Source of the DNA: Paenibacillus sp. BK033
Lineage (GTDB): Bacteria; Bacillota; Bacilli; Paenibacillales; Paenibacillaceae
Direction: 5' to 3'
DNA: 64,000 bases
NCBI RefSeq assembly: GCF_004345425.1
Contig: NZ_SLVP01000009.1
Span: forward strand, 62,001 to 126,000
Position 1 is the first letter of the stretch. Every line of letters starts with the position of its first letter. This document shows, piece by piece, positions 36,701-44,800 of the stretch. Both the position numbers and the translations under genes were made by a program. The notes under the pieces were generated by a model that did not search any database, was not told the DNA's origin, and was given only the letters and a program-made list of their open reading frames with translations.

Positions 36701-37449
36701 CATGCGGGAAGCCGGTTCGCTTCCACCATATTTCCACGCTGGGGATTCCCGAGGATTTGGCGTTAAGCGGGCAATGGGAAAAGGTATTAAGCGAGCAGAC
36801 GCTGTGGCCTGAATTGAAGGTAGAGAATTTGTATACGAACAGCAAAATGGAGGCGGAAAAAGCGCTGATGTCCGCTGCCAAGGAAGGACTGAGCGTAAAC
36901 ATTTACCGGGCCGGCAATCTGTCCTCCCATTCGGAAAGCGGCTTGTTCCAGCGGAATATCGACAGCAACTCGTTCTACCGCATGCTGAAAGCGATGCTGC
37001 TGCTCGGCAAAGCGCCAAAGGTGCAATGGGAGGTGGACTTTACCCCGATTGATTACGCGGGCAAATCCATCGTAACGCTTGCGCTGCAGCCTTCTCGCTC
37101 GGGACGAATGTTCCACATTTGCAATCCGGAGACAATCCCGTATACCCAATGGGTCGAGCTTATCCGCAATTACGGTTATGCAGTGGAGCTGCTGGAGCAG
37201 GACGCTTATGCCAAATGGCTGTTTGACCCGTCCGTTCCGAAAAACGCGGAAGGCGTCAAGCTGGCGATTGCCCAGCTCGAAGGCGACGGAGCGAAGGATT
37301 CGGGCTACCGCTACGGATGCGAATACACGTACGAAGTCCTGCAGGAGCTTAACGTTACATGCGCTGCGCCGGACAGCCGCTTTATGGAGGCTATGCTGGA
37401 TCATGCCGTGAGAATCGGATACTTCCCGAAAGTACTGGTAACGGCTTGA
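33772..37449 (+). CDS. Single-module NRPS-like protein: C-domain remnant, adenylation, carrier, thioester reductase
   Basis: A 1225-residue protein. Residues ~1-215 resemble the C-terminal half of a condensation domain and lack HHxxxDG. An adenylation domain follows (TSGSTGRPKG near 370, FDASVWD, NVYGPTE near 514, YKSGDIAKLLPDGTVEYAGRRD, PTGKIDRKGL). The carrier domain has S771 in GGDSL for phosphopantetheine. The last ~370 residues are an SDR-type reductase with TGATGYLG near 860 and Y1021/K1025. It should load one amino acid and release it reductively as an aldehyde or alcohol. Aligning by eye to GrsA gives specificity positions D-A-W-T-T-A-V-V-C, close to phenylalanine codes. No partner module or phosphopantetheinyl transferase gene is nearby. 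Confidence 0.9.
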   Translation: MTEINHHTKVTENLLLFIPLDSSRHSRTYSYLTVEAAFEDRLNEKLQALKDDGEQLAAAAFMAMLYRLSGETDIMAEWITGGGTPVPLLLSFEQKQTFASLKETINNQAAAAAVASPELQFDTRFSCGRPIRTVQELLNWQLLHEGGRWMLRVDYDSSVLTESTIRRYMQYFDILLEAALTDAGSLIAAVDILLDTDRAVYDRMNDTSYPYDRTKTIHGMFEQAAAAYPDRIAVSSIYGQLTYRELNERANSTARMLLNRGLGKGDFVTIFMERSLELIVSLLGILKAGGVYVPVDPEHPEERNRYILSDTASAFFLTKSAYEAQAALLCEGVDTVKEIIALDSGMTEVYEGIYNIENGAAPEDLAYIIYTSGSTGRPKGALIAHEGVVNLGETVRTDCGIGPEDVLTQFATYSFDASVWDTIGALFYGAHLYLLSAEERVSVEEFASAIERTGTTIITILPTVFFNQLSAYLSEEGYRKLSGVKLITVAGEALYGEQVRAFQRKFHDAIDIVNVYGPTECTVCTTTFTVRGLIPDEVTSIPIGKPIHNYKVYIVNEENQLCPVNVHGEVYISTVGLAKGYLNQPEKTAEAFIDNPFGEGKIYKSGDIAKLLPDGTVEYAGRRDSQIKIRGHRIEIGEIEDSFAKIPNVQDIAVICKKDTDGQNTLVGYFTTQDGAELQSAVIKRMLGAKLPSYFVPKWIVQLDAMPISPTGKIDRKGLQRFNHMETLAADEGFAPPATVIERDIAASWQEALRLERVGRYDDFFSIGGDSLAIIHVLVLLKPQYPELKINDFFTCRTVEALASRIEQLQAVQALDGKGSAKPAAGPIVPLNEEPPIPDPEAAMPQNSGAEPKAFLLTGATGYLGAYLLHELLEQSDAKIYCLVRPGIDSGLVRVQAHMEYFFGQAVKERIEERVIAVEGDLEQEDLGISAETRQELLGSLDAIIHSAADVRHFGEEEQFAKTNIAGTLALIGLAKACGKPVRFHHISTLGIPEDLALSGQWEKVLSEQTLWPELKVENLYTNSKMEAEKALMSAAKEGLSVNIYRAGNLSSHSESGLFQRNIDSNSFYRMLKAMLLLGKAPKVQWEVDFTPIDYAGKSIVTLALQPSRSGRMFHICNPETIPYTQWVELIRNYGYAVELLEQDAYAKWLFDPSVPKNAEGVKLAIAQLEGDGAKDSGYRYGCEYTYEVLQELNVTCAAPDSRFMEAMLDHAVRIGYFPKVLVTA

Positions 37450-37518
37450 TAGTTGGTTACAAAGCTGAGAAGTTTTCGTCCAAATAAGCGGGTTTGTTAA
37501 CCTGATAAAATGCTTAAA

Positions 37519-37550
37519 GGGCAATCCCGTGACGGGATTGCCCTATTTTG
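37519..37550 (+). terminator. Intrinsic terminator after the NRPS-like gene
   Basis: GGGCAATCCCGT and ACGGGATTGCCC form a perfect 12-bp stem with a one-base centre, followed by a T-rich stretch. It also lies near the end of the convergent glycosidase gene. Confidence 0.8.
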
Positions 37551-37612
37551 TTTGTTCGGGATGGTTGCCTCCATGCCCGATATGCGGTTGCGGCGGTCGT
37601 TCAAGCCAGGTG

Positions 37613-40600
37613 TTAAGACAAGGTATAGCTTAGCAGCGTTCCGTTTGCGCCCGGAAGCCGGTTCGCGGTCGAATCGTTGGAGACGAAGCCGAGTCGGATG
37701 GCACTGCCTGGGGTTAAACCAAGAGAAGAGAGAGGGACCGCGACTTCAATAACCGTATCGTTGCGGACATACTGGGCGGCGCTGAGCGTTGAAGCCAGAC
37801 TCCAGGTCCAGCCGTTGTTCGTTCCGCTGTAAGCAAACAGGTTCTGATTCTCCAGCAGGGTATCCACGCCGCTTGTTGCCCAGTTCGCGGGATTATAGCC
37901 GGATGACGCGTTGTTGTCCGTGTTCAGGTAGAACTGGCTTTTGGTATTCAGGCCGCTGCCTTGAATAAGCAGATACAGGTTGGTGCCGTCGTTTTTGGCT
38001 TTCATTGCGGTAATAGTGCCGCCTGCGCTGCCGTTTAGTGCCGGGACCGCTCCCCAGTCGCTTGCGCTGCCGTCGATGGTAATTGTTGTCGCTGCCTGCG
38101 GAGTCGCGCTGACGGCGGTTGATTTGGCGGATTCATTGCCGCTTGTATCCACGGCGCTGATCTGGAATGAATACGAGGTACCGTTAGTTAGTCCGGCAGC
38201 CGTATAAGTCGTTCCTGTTACAGGAGCAGTGTTTAGCTTCGTTGTTCCCCTGTAAATGTTGTAGCCCTGCAGGTCGGATTCGGTGTTGGCCGACCAGCTT
38301 AAAGTGACCTGGCCGCTGCCTGCGGAAGCGGTTAAGCCCGCGGGAACGGCAGGCGGTGCCGTATCCGGCGTTGTTCCGCCTCCGCCGGTTCCTCCGCTGC
38401 CAAGCGTATAACCGGGCAGAACGCCGCTGCTGCCAGGCAGTCGGTTCAAAGCCGAGTCGTTGCTGATATAGCCGGCCCGGATCGTGTTTCCGTTTGCGAG
38501 GTTAAGCGTGCTGAGCGGGATCGACAATTCAACCACGTTATTGTTGCGCTGGAACTCCGCGGTGCTGAGTGTGCGCGCTGACGTCCAAGACCAGCCTGCC
38601 CCCGTGTTCCGGTACACGATATTGTTCTCGATCATGTACTCGGCGCCGCTTTCCGCGCCGGAGGTATTCCAGCCTGCCGCGTTATAACCGGTCAGCCGGT
38701 TATTGTCGGTGTCGAGGAACAACTGGCCTTTGACATTCAAATTATTGCCCTGCACGAGCAGGTACAGCTGGCTTGCGGTATTGGCCGCCTTTAACGCCTG
38801 CACATCGGAGGTGCCTGTCGCTAGGGCGGCAACACCGTTCCAATCGGATGCCGATCCGTCAATCGTTATTGTCGTTGGGGTTGCGCCGCTGGGAGTGACG
38901 GATACGGCTGCGCTAAGCGGCGACTCCTGACCGGCATTGTTCACCGCGGATACCTGGAAGCTGTAAGCCGTGCCGTTATTCAGGCCGGTACTGGTGTAAG
39001 CCGTTCCTGTAACAAGCGAGCCGTTTATTTTCATGCCGTTCCGGTAGACGTTGTACCCTGAAAGATTGGCTTCTCCATTGGCGATCCAGTTTAAAACGGC
39101 CTGCCCGTTGCCCGCGGCTGCGGTCAGTCCGGCAGGGGCTGCCGGCGCAACAGGGGCTGCCGGGATAACGGATACCGCACTGCTTAATGCCGACTGAATG
39201 CCGTTCGCGTTTACGGCCGCAACCTGGAAGCTGTAGCTGGTGCCGTTTGTCAGTCCGGTTGCGGTATAGGAAGGACTGGTCACAAGGGTGCCGTTCACCT
39301 TCGTTCCGCCCCGATAAACGTTATAGCCCGCCAGATTCGACTCGGAATTCGGGCTCCAGCTTAAGGTTGCTTGACCGTTGCCGGGCGATGCGGATAACCC
39401 CGTCGGAGTGCTTGGCACGGCTGGTGAGCCCGGAACGGTGAATTTAACCGAAGAGCCGCCGAAGTTGGCTGTACGAAGCCACATCCAGATCTCCTGCCCG
39501 GCAAGCGAATCCGGGAAAATATAGTCCGCGTCGAACATCAGCTCAACCGAATTGCCGGACTGCTTCGCAATGACCGGCCATCCGTTGTTGCCGACGGTTG
39601 TAGTCGGAAACTTGAACACGTCTGCCTGCCCGCTAACATGCGGGGCGAGGTACACCTTGTTCATGTTCTCGAAATAGATGCGGGAATCCGGCGTAATGGG
39701 CCAGGCAACGCCCTGCCAGCCGGCTGCGCCTTTTTTGTCATAATCGAAGTAGAGCATTTCCCCTTGCATGTTTAACGCGGATAAGGCGTCAATCTTCATC
39801 AGGAACTTGTCGCCGGCGAATTTAGCGTACACCTTCGTAATGCCTTTGGCATTGCTTCCCGCCGGATCGCTGTAGATTGGCGTTTCGTTTGCCCAGTCCG
39901 AGAACTGCCCGTCGATATTGAAGCCGCCCTGCAGATCGGTAGGATGCGTGCCGGCAAGCGAGGAAGAAGGGTGGCCGCTCGCATCCAGCCAGTTTTTCGC
40001 GTCTTGGTACATGTTGGTGAAGTTGGTGGCGCCGCTTACGTCGTAACCCATATAGTGGCTGTTATTCACGATTTCGTTCATCCATTTGTTCGTGCTTGCG
40101 GAAGGGATCGTAAAGTCGCAGATGATGATGTTGAAGCCGTCCGACTGGTTCGCTTGGGCGTTCATGTAGTCTTTCCAGAAGCCTCCGAAGTTGTCGCGGC
40201 TGCGGTAGGTAGGAGAGGCGGGGTTGGTGTTCCAGTTGTCTGCGAATGCGGAATTCTCGTCGTAGAACTTGGAGCCTGAAGTGATGTAGGGGTTGTAATA
40301 CCAGGATTCGGTCAGAAAAATATTAATGGCATGCCGATAGCGCTCGGCGAATTGGGAGGTGCCTTCGTCCGGGTTGAAATACCAGTAGCCCCGGTTCGCC
40401 GCAACGATTTTGGTCGGGTCGACGGCTTTGACCGCTTCAACCAGCTCTACCATACCCTTGGCCGTAAAACCGAAGTTGCCGCGTGGACCCCAAGAGGTCG
40501 TTGGACCCGCGCCGCCGACCGGATCGGGCGTATCGACGGTATCCAGGAAGACGCCGTCGTATCCGGCATCATGCTCCAGCTTGTCGGTCATGAAGGTAAT

Positions 40601-41431
40601 AAGCTTTTTCCACGTTGGATCACCGCCGTTAATGTACCCGCCGCCGTAAGTTTTGTTCTTGTCGGCAACGCCGTCCCCGGATTTCCAATACCCTCCGTAC
40701 ATGTAGCGGGTGTCGCTTATCCATGTCCCTTGCTGATCCAGATACCAAGGCATCAGACCGTTATTGGTCCAGCTGAGCAAGTTGCCGGTAGAGGAGTAGT
40801 CGTTTGCGATCGAAATGCCCGTATAACCGTTGTAACCGGAATTAGAAGTGCCGTCCGGCGTTGCGCCGCCTTCAACGTTTATGTAATTGCCTGAGCTGTT
40901 GTAATTCCATGGGTTTGGACCATGCAGCGGTCCGCTTGGTCCGCTGTAATCCGCCGGAAGCAGACCGACGTCCTTGCCGTTTTGAATCGTCATGTCGCCG
41001 GTGAAGCCGGTAAATACGCTGGAAGTAGCCAGCTCGCCAACCGACATGTAGGCCAGCACGATGACATCGTCGGCCGTACCGAGAATGCCGTCAACGCCCC
41101 GTTTTACTTCGTTAACCTGATTGGGAGTAAACGTCTCGAAGTAGAATTGGTTCTTCGCGACGTTAATGATGCGGATGGTAGGCTCGAGGATCACAAGATC
41201 GTATGTCTTTAATGTATCAAGCTGAGTCTGGGTTGCGGTATTCGTGCCGTACCAGATCATAACCCGGCTGTATTCGCTGAGACCGGGTACTTTGCCGTAC
41301 AACGGATCTTTGCCGATGGCGGCGTGTGCGGACGGCGCGAGGCCGGGGGCGCGGAATGTCGGGAACAGCAGCAGCAGGACCAGGGATGCGGTGAGCATTC
41401 GGCGAGCCAAACGATGGAAGGCTGTAAGCAA
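37613..41431 (-). CDS. Secreted GH114-like glycosidase with three FN3 and three CBM9/DOMON-like domains
   Basis: About 1272 residues with a signal peptide ending near ...PSAHA. Residues ~25-500 form a GH114-like TIM barrel (VMIWYGTN, VIVLAYMSVGE, YDGVFLDTVD, VAANRGYW); characterised GH114 enzymes cut alpha-1,4-linked galactosamine polymers. A CBM9/DOMON-like domain follows, then two FN3 domains, a DOMON-like domain, a third FN3 and a terminal DOMON-like domain. The DOMON-like units (IDGSASDWNG, LDTDNN, W..SG) resemble those of the divergent SLH protein. I chose the TTG at 41429-41431 after AGAGGAG; a TTG at 41480-41482 directly after AGGAGGTGAT is a real alternative. A TTTGCGCCAAA operator lies between promoter and start. 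Confidence 0.85.
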   Translation of the reverse strand: MLTAFHRLARRMLTASLVLLLLFPTFRAPGLAPSAHAAIGKDPLYGKVPGLSEYSRVMIWYGTNTATQTQLDTLKTYDLVILEPTIRIINVAKNQFYFETFTPNQVNEVKRGVDGILGTADDVIVLAYMSVGELATSSVFTGFTGDMTIQNGKDVGLLPADYSGPSGPLHGPNPWNYNSSGNYINVEGGATPDGTSNSGYNGYTGISIANDYSSTGNLLSWTNNGLMPWYLDQQGTWISDTRYMYGGYWKSGDGVADKNKTYGGGYINGGDPTWKKLITFMTDKLEHDAGYDGVFLDTVDTPDPVGGAGPTTSWGPRGNFGFTAKGMVELVEAVKAVDPTKIVAANRGYWYFNPDEGTSQFAERYRHAINIFLTESWYYNPYITSGSKFYDENSAFADNWNTNPASPTYRSRDNFGGFWKDYMNAQANQSDGFNIIICDFTIPSASTNKWMNEIVNNSHYMGYDVSGATNFTNMYQDAKNWLDASGHPSSSLAGTHPTDLQGGFNIDGQFSDWANETPIYSDPAGSNAKGITKVYAKFAGDKFLMKIDALSALNMQGEMLYFDYDKKGAAGWQGVAWPITPDSRIYFENMNKVYLAPHVSGQADVFKFPTTTVGNNGWPVIAKQSGNSVELMFDADYIFPDSLAGQEIWMWLRTANFGGSSVKFTVPGSPAVPSTPTGLSASPGNGQATLSWSPNSESNLAGYNVYRGGTKVNGTLVTSPSYTATGLTNGTSYSFQVAAVNANGIQSALSSAVSVIPAAPVAPAAPAGLTAAAGNGQAVLNWIANGEANLSGYNVYRNGMKINGSLVTGTAYTSTGLNNGTAYSFQVSAVNNAGQESPLSAAVSVTPSGATPTTITIDGSASDWNGVAALATGTSDVQALKAANTASQLYLLVQGNNLNVKGQLFLDTDNNRLTGYNAAGWNTSGAESGAEYMIENNIVYRNTGAGWSWTSARTLSTAEFQRNNNVVELSIPLSTLNLANGNTIRAGYISNDSALNRLPGSSGVLPGYTLGSGGTGGGGTTPDTAPPAVPAGLTASAGSGQVTLSWSANTESDLQGYNIYRGTTKLNTAPVTGTTYTAAGLTNGTSYSFQISAVDTSGNESAKSTAVSATPQAATTITIDGSASDWGAVPALNGSAGGTITAMKAKNDGTNLYLLIQGSGLNTKSQFYLNTDNNASSGYNPANWATSGVDTLLENQNLFAYSGTNNGWTWSLASTLSAAQYVRNDTVIEVAVPLSSLGLTPGSAIRLGFVSNDSTANRLPGANGTLLSYTLS

Positions 41432-41507
41432 AATAGTCACTCCTCTTTTTTTGAATTGTATGACGTCGGAAAATTCGGACAAATCACCTCCTAGATGGGC
41501 GAAGGAA

Positions 41508-41518
41508 TTTGGCGCAAA
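41508..41518. promoter_or_regulatory. LacI-type operator candidate (site 1)
   Basis: Plus-strand TTTGGCGCAAA, about 46 bp downstream of the predicted transcription start of the leftward GH114-like gene. A degenerate copy (41554-41564, two mismatches) covers the start itself. Confidence 0.6.
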
Positions 41519-41570
41519 AAATTCAGGAAATTAACAGGGTGAATGAGATTGCTTATGCGCCAACGAGGCC

Positions 41571-41599
41571 ATTATAATCGAGCGTTTACGGGATTACAA
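41571..41599 (-). promoter_or_regulatory. Sigma-A promoter of the GH114-like gene
   Basis: On the minus strand TTGTAA (41594-41599), a 17-bp spacer and a perfect TATAAT (41571-41576). The start of transcription would fall near 41564, on the degenerate operator copy. Confidence 0.68.
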
Positions 41600-41694
41600 C
41601 AATTATATTCACGGTTTTTTGAGGCGCATGACTTCGATTGCAACGTTTAGTGCCCTTAAAGGATTTAGGGACTAGTTATAAATCAGCTAAATTA

Positions 41695-41705
41695 TTTGCC
41701 GCAAA
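41695..41705. promoter_or_regulatory. LacI-type operator candidate (site 2)
   Basis: TTTGCCGCAAA, a perfect inverted repeat around one central base, about 27 bp upstream of the -35 box of the SLH-enzyme promoter. It shares its outer half-sites with the other ten- to eleven-base sites of this locus. Confidence 0.55.
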
Positions 41706-41731
41706 CTAAATAAATATTTTCCTAAAAATGA

Positions 41732-41760
41732 TTGAAATTTGTGTAAATATTTACTAGAAT
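41732..41760 (+). promoter_or_regulatory. Sigma-A promoter of the SLH-enzyme gene
   Basis: TTGAAA (41732-41737), a 17-bp spacer and TAGAAT (41755-41760). The leader to the start codon is about 120 bases and contains an AAAGGAGG sequence at about 41795 without a start codon at the right place. Confidence 0.6.
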
Positions 41761-41886
41761 GAGGGGCAACAAGCGTCTGGCGCTTATACAAACAAAGGAG
41801 GCTGCAAAATTAGAAGGGGCAACGTCTAGGGGAGTTCGTCGAGAATCGCTTCACAGGTAAGGACAAACCGAAGGGATGGGGAAACG

Positions 41887-44800
41887 ATGGGCAAGACGGG
41901 GAAAAAGGCAGCGTTAACGGCACTGGCGGTTATAATGGGAGCTCTTCCGGCTGCCGGTCTGCCTGCGGCATCTGCGGAAGCGGGTTCCGGGGCTGTGCCG
42001 CTGTACGGCAATTTCGAGGATTGGAATGGCGGGCACACGGATCAGGCGACGGCAAGCAGCCGGATGGCATCGATTAAGGCGGTTAATCAGGACGGCAAGC
42101 TCTATGTCATGGCGAAGGGAAGCGGGATGAACCGCGCCAAGACGCTGTACGTAAATACCGACAATAATGCGGCTACGGGGGCGAATATAGCCGGGTGGAA
42201 GGATTCGACCGGGATTGATTACAAGATTGAAGGCGACGCAGCGTATGCCTACGAGAATGGGGATTGGGTGCGGCAGGGACAGGTTGTGCTGAGGGATAAC
42301 GACACCGTTGCCGAATACGAGATTGATCTGACGGCGCTTCAGGCTGCCGATCCCGCGGGCAAAATCAAGGTGGGTTTATTGTCGGAAGGATCGATGCTGC
42401 CGGAGCTTGGCGAGTTAATGGTCTCGGTGCAGCCTTCCTCATCCGGCGGTACAGCGCAAGCACCTCCGCCTCCGGCTGATCTGGCCATTGACGGCAACGG
42501 CTCCGAATGGGCCGATGTGCCCGAGCTGCTTCGCAGCGCGGACGGGAAAACAACGGTGAAATACGCGGTGTCGGCGGATGCTCTGCACATGCTGATTGAG
42601 GGGCGTATCGACAATGGCGAATTCCCGGATTTGTGGGAGCATCTGCTGATCGACGTTGACCGCAAGCCTGCAACGGGAAATGCGATGTGGGCATGGGCGA
42701 GCACGCTGGGCTCGGAATACCTCGTTCAATCCGGTTTTCTCTATGAGGCGAACGGAAGCGGCGGCTGGCAGGAGGCGGCGACCGGATTAAGCTATGCCCG
42801 TTCCGGAACGGGCGACGCGAAGACGATTGAATGGACGCTGCCGCTTGCCGACCTGCATGCCGGCGATGCGAAGTCGGTTCATGCGGCTTTTCTAAGCAAT
42901 AACTACGCCATGCCGGACCCTGCCGGCGATCCCGCGGAGATTAGCCTCGCGGCGAAGCCGCAGTTAACGGTGGATGGCGATCCCGCGGATTGGGCGGGTA
43001 TTCAGCCGCTGACGGTGACGGCGGACGGGCTGACAACCGTGAAGACTTATGTGACGGACGGCAAGCTGTTTGCACTCCTTGATGGCCGAATCGATAATGC
43101 CGAGTTCCCTAATCTGTGGGAGCATCTGTTCCTTGATACGGACAAAAACCCTTCCACCGGCACGTCCAGCTGGGCATGGGCAGGCAAGCTGGGCGCTGAA
43201 TTCCTGGTCCAGACGGCTATACTGTACGCCTCGAACGGAAGCGGCGGCTGGGATCAGACGCCCGCGGTATTCCCTTATGTCAGCACGGGTACCGGCGACC
43301 ATAAAGTGATTGAATGGTCCGTGCCGCTTAACGAGCTGGGGATTACCGATGAGCAGTCCATTCATGCCGGATTCCTAAGCAACAGCTATGCCGCGCCTGA
43401 CGCAAGCGGCGATCCTGCTGTTATCCAGCTCCGCAGCAGCGGGTCCTCGATAACCGTAGACGGGGACGACGGCGATTGGAGCGGGGTGGAGCTTGGCGCC
43501 GCCGCAGGCGGTTCCCCTTATGCGCTGGATGCGGTGCAGGACGAACGCAAGCTGTACGTTCGGGTAAAGGGCAAGAATCTCGATCTGCGTAACGTCTATT
43601 ATTTGAATACGGACGGCGATTCGGCTACAGGGGCATCAAGCGGCCTATGGACGGAGGAAGGCTTCGATTACAAGATCGACCGAAGCACGCTGTACGAATA
43701 CAAGCAGCAGAACGGCTCCTGGGAGGAGAAGGGACCGGTTTATCTGGCGGTAACGGACGATTCGATCGAAATGAACGTCTACCTGGATCAGCTGGGTCTT
43801 GATGAACCGGCTCCAATCAAGCTTGGTTATGCCAACCGGGGCATGCTGCAGCTGCCGATGGGCGGCAGCGCGCCGCTGACCGTGGACAATACGGTGCGGA
43901 CGCAGGAGACGGCGGACGTATTTTACCCTCGCCAAAGCTTTGAGCTGCTGAATAATCCGTTTATGGGCTGGGTCGCTTGGGCGAAGGATTCATCGAAGCC
44001 TGACGGCACTCCATACCCTCAGCAGCACAGCATGGTGTACGCGGGAATTTCTTGGCGCGAGCTCGAGCCTGTCAAAGGGCAGTTCGACTGGGCGGGCATT
44101 GAACAGAAATATCAATTCGCTTATTGGGCCTCGCAGGGCAAACGGATTAACCTGCGGATTGTGATGGATACGCCTACGGCCGACCCGTCCCATAAGGATA
44201 TTCCGGATTGGCTGTACGATGAGCTTGCCGCGGAAGGAAATGCCGGCACCTGGTACGATACGCAGGAGGTTGGCTCCGGCTTTAGTCCGAATTACGACAG
44301 CGAGACGCTGCTGGCCGAGCATGAGCGGATGATCGCCAAGGTAGCCGAGCGATACGACAACGATCCGCGGATTGCTTTCGTGCAATTGGGGAGTCTGGGG
44401 CACTGGGGAGAGTGGCATACGTGGCCAAGCGGCTCCGGCGCGTTTCCGAAGCTGAGTATCTCCGACCGATACGTTCAGCACTACCTGGACGCGTTCAAGC
44501 ACAAGCAGATCGGCATGAGAAAACCTTTCCCTATCGCAAGCGAGCAGCGGACCGGATTGTTTAACGACGTGTTCGGCATTAAATCCAGCACGGACGAGTG
44601 GGTGGGCTGGACGCAAAACGGCTGGTCGGGCATCGGGGAGTTCGTGGATAATCCCTCGGATGCGGCATCGGCTCAAGCGGCTTCCGCGATGCCGGACTTT
44701 TGGAAGTATGCGTATTCCGGCGGAGAGTTTGCCAACGGCAACCCGGAAAGCTGGCTGACCGATGATGCACTTATGGAATCCTTGCGCCAGATGCGGGTCA

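Noticed and set aside
41795-41830. Leader peptide after an AAAGGAGG site upstream of the SLH gene
   Set aside because: No ATG, GTG or TTG lies at a suitable distance, so translation there is not supported.
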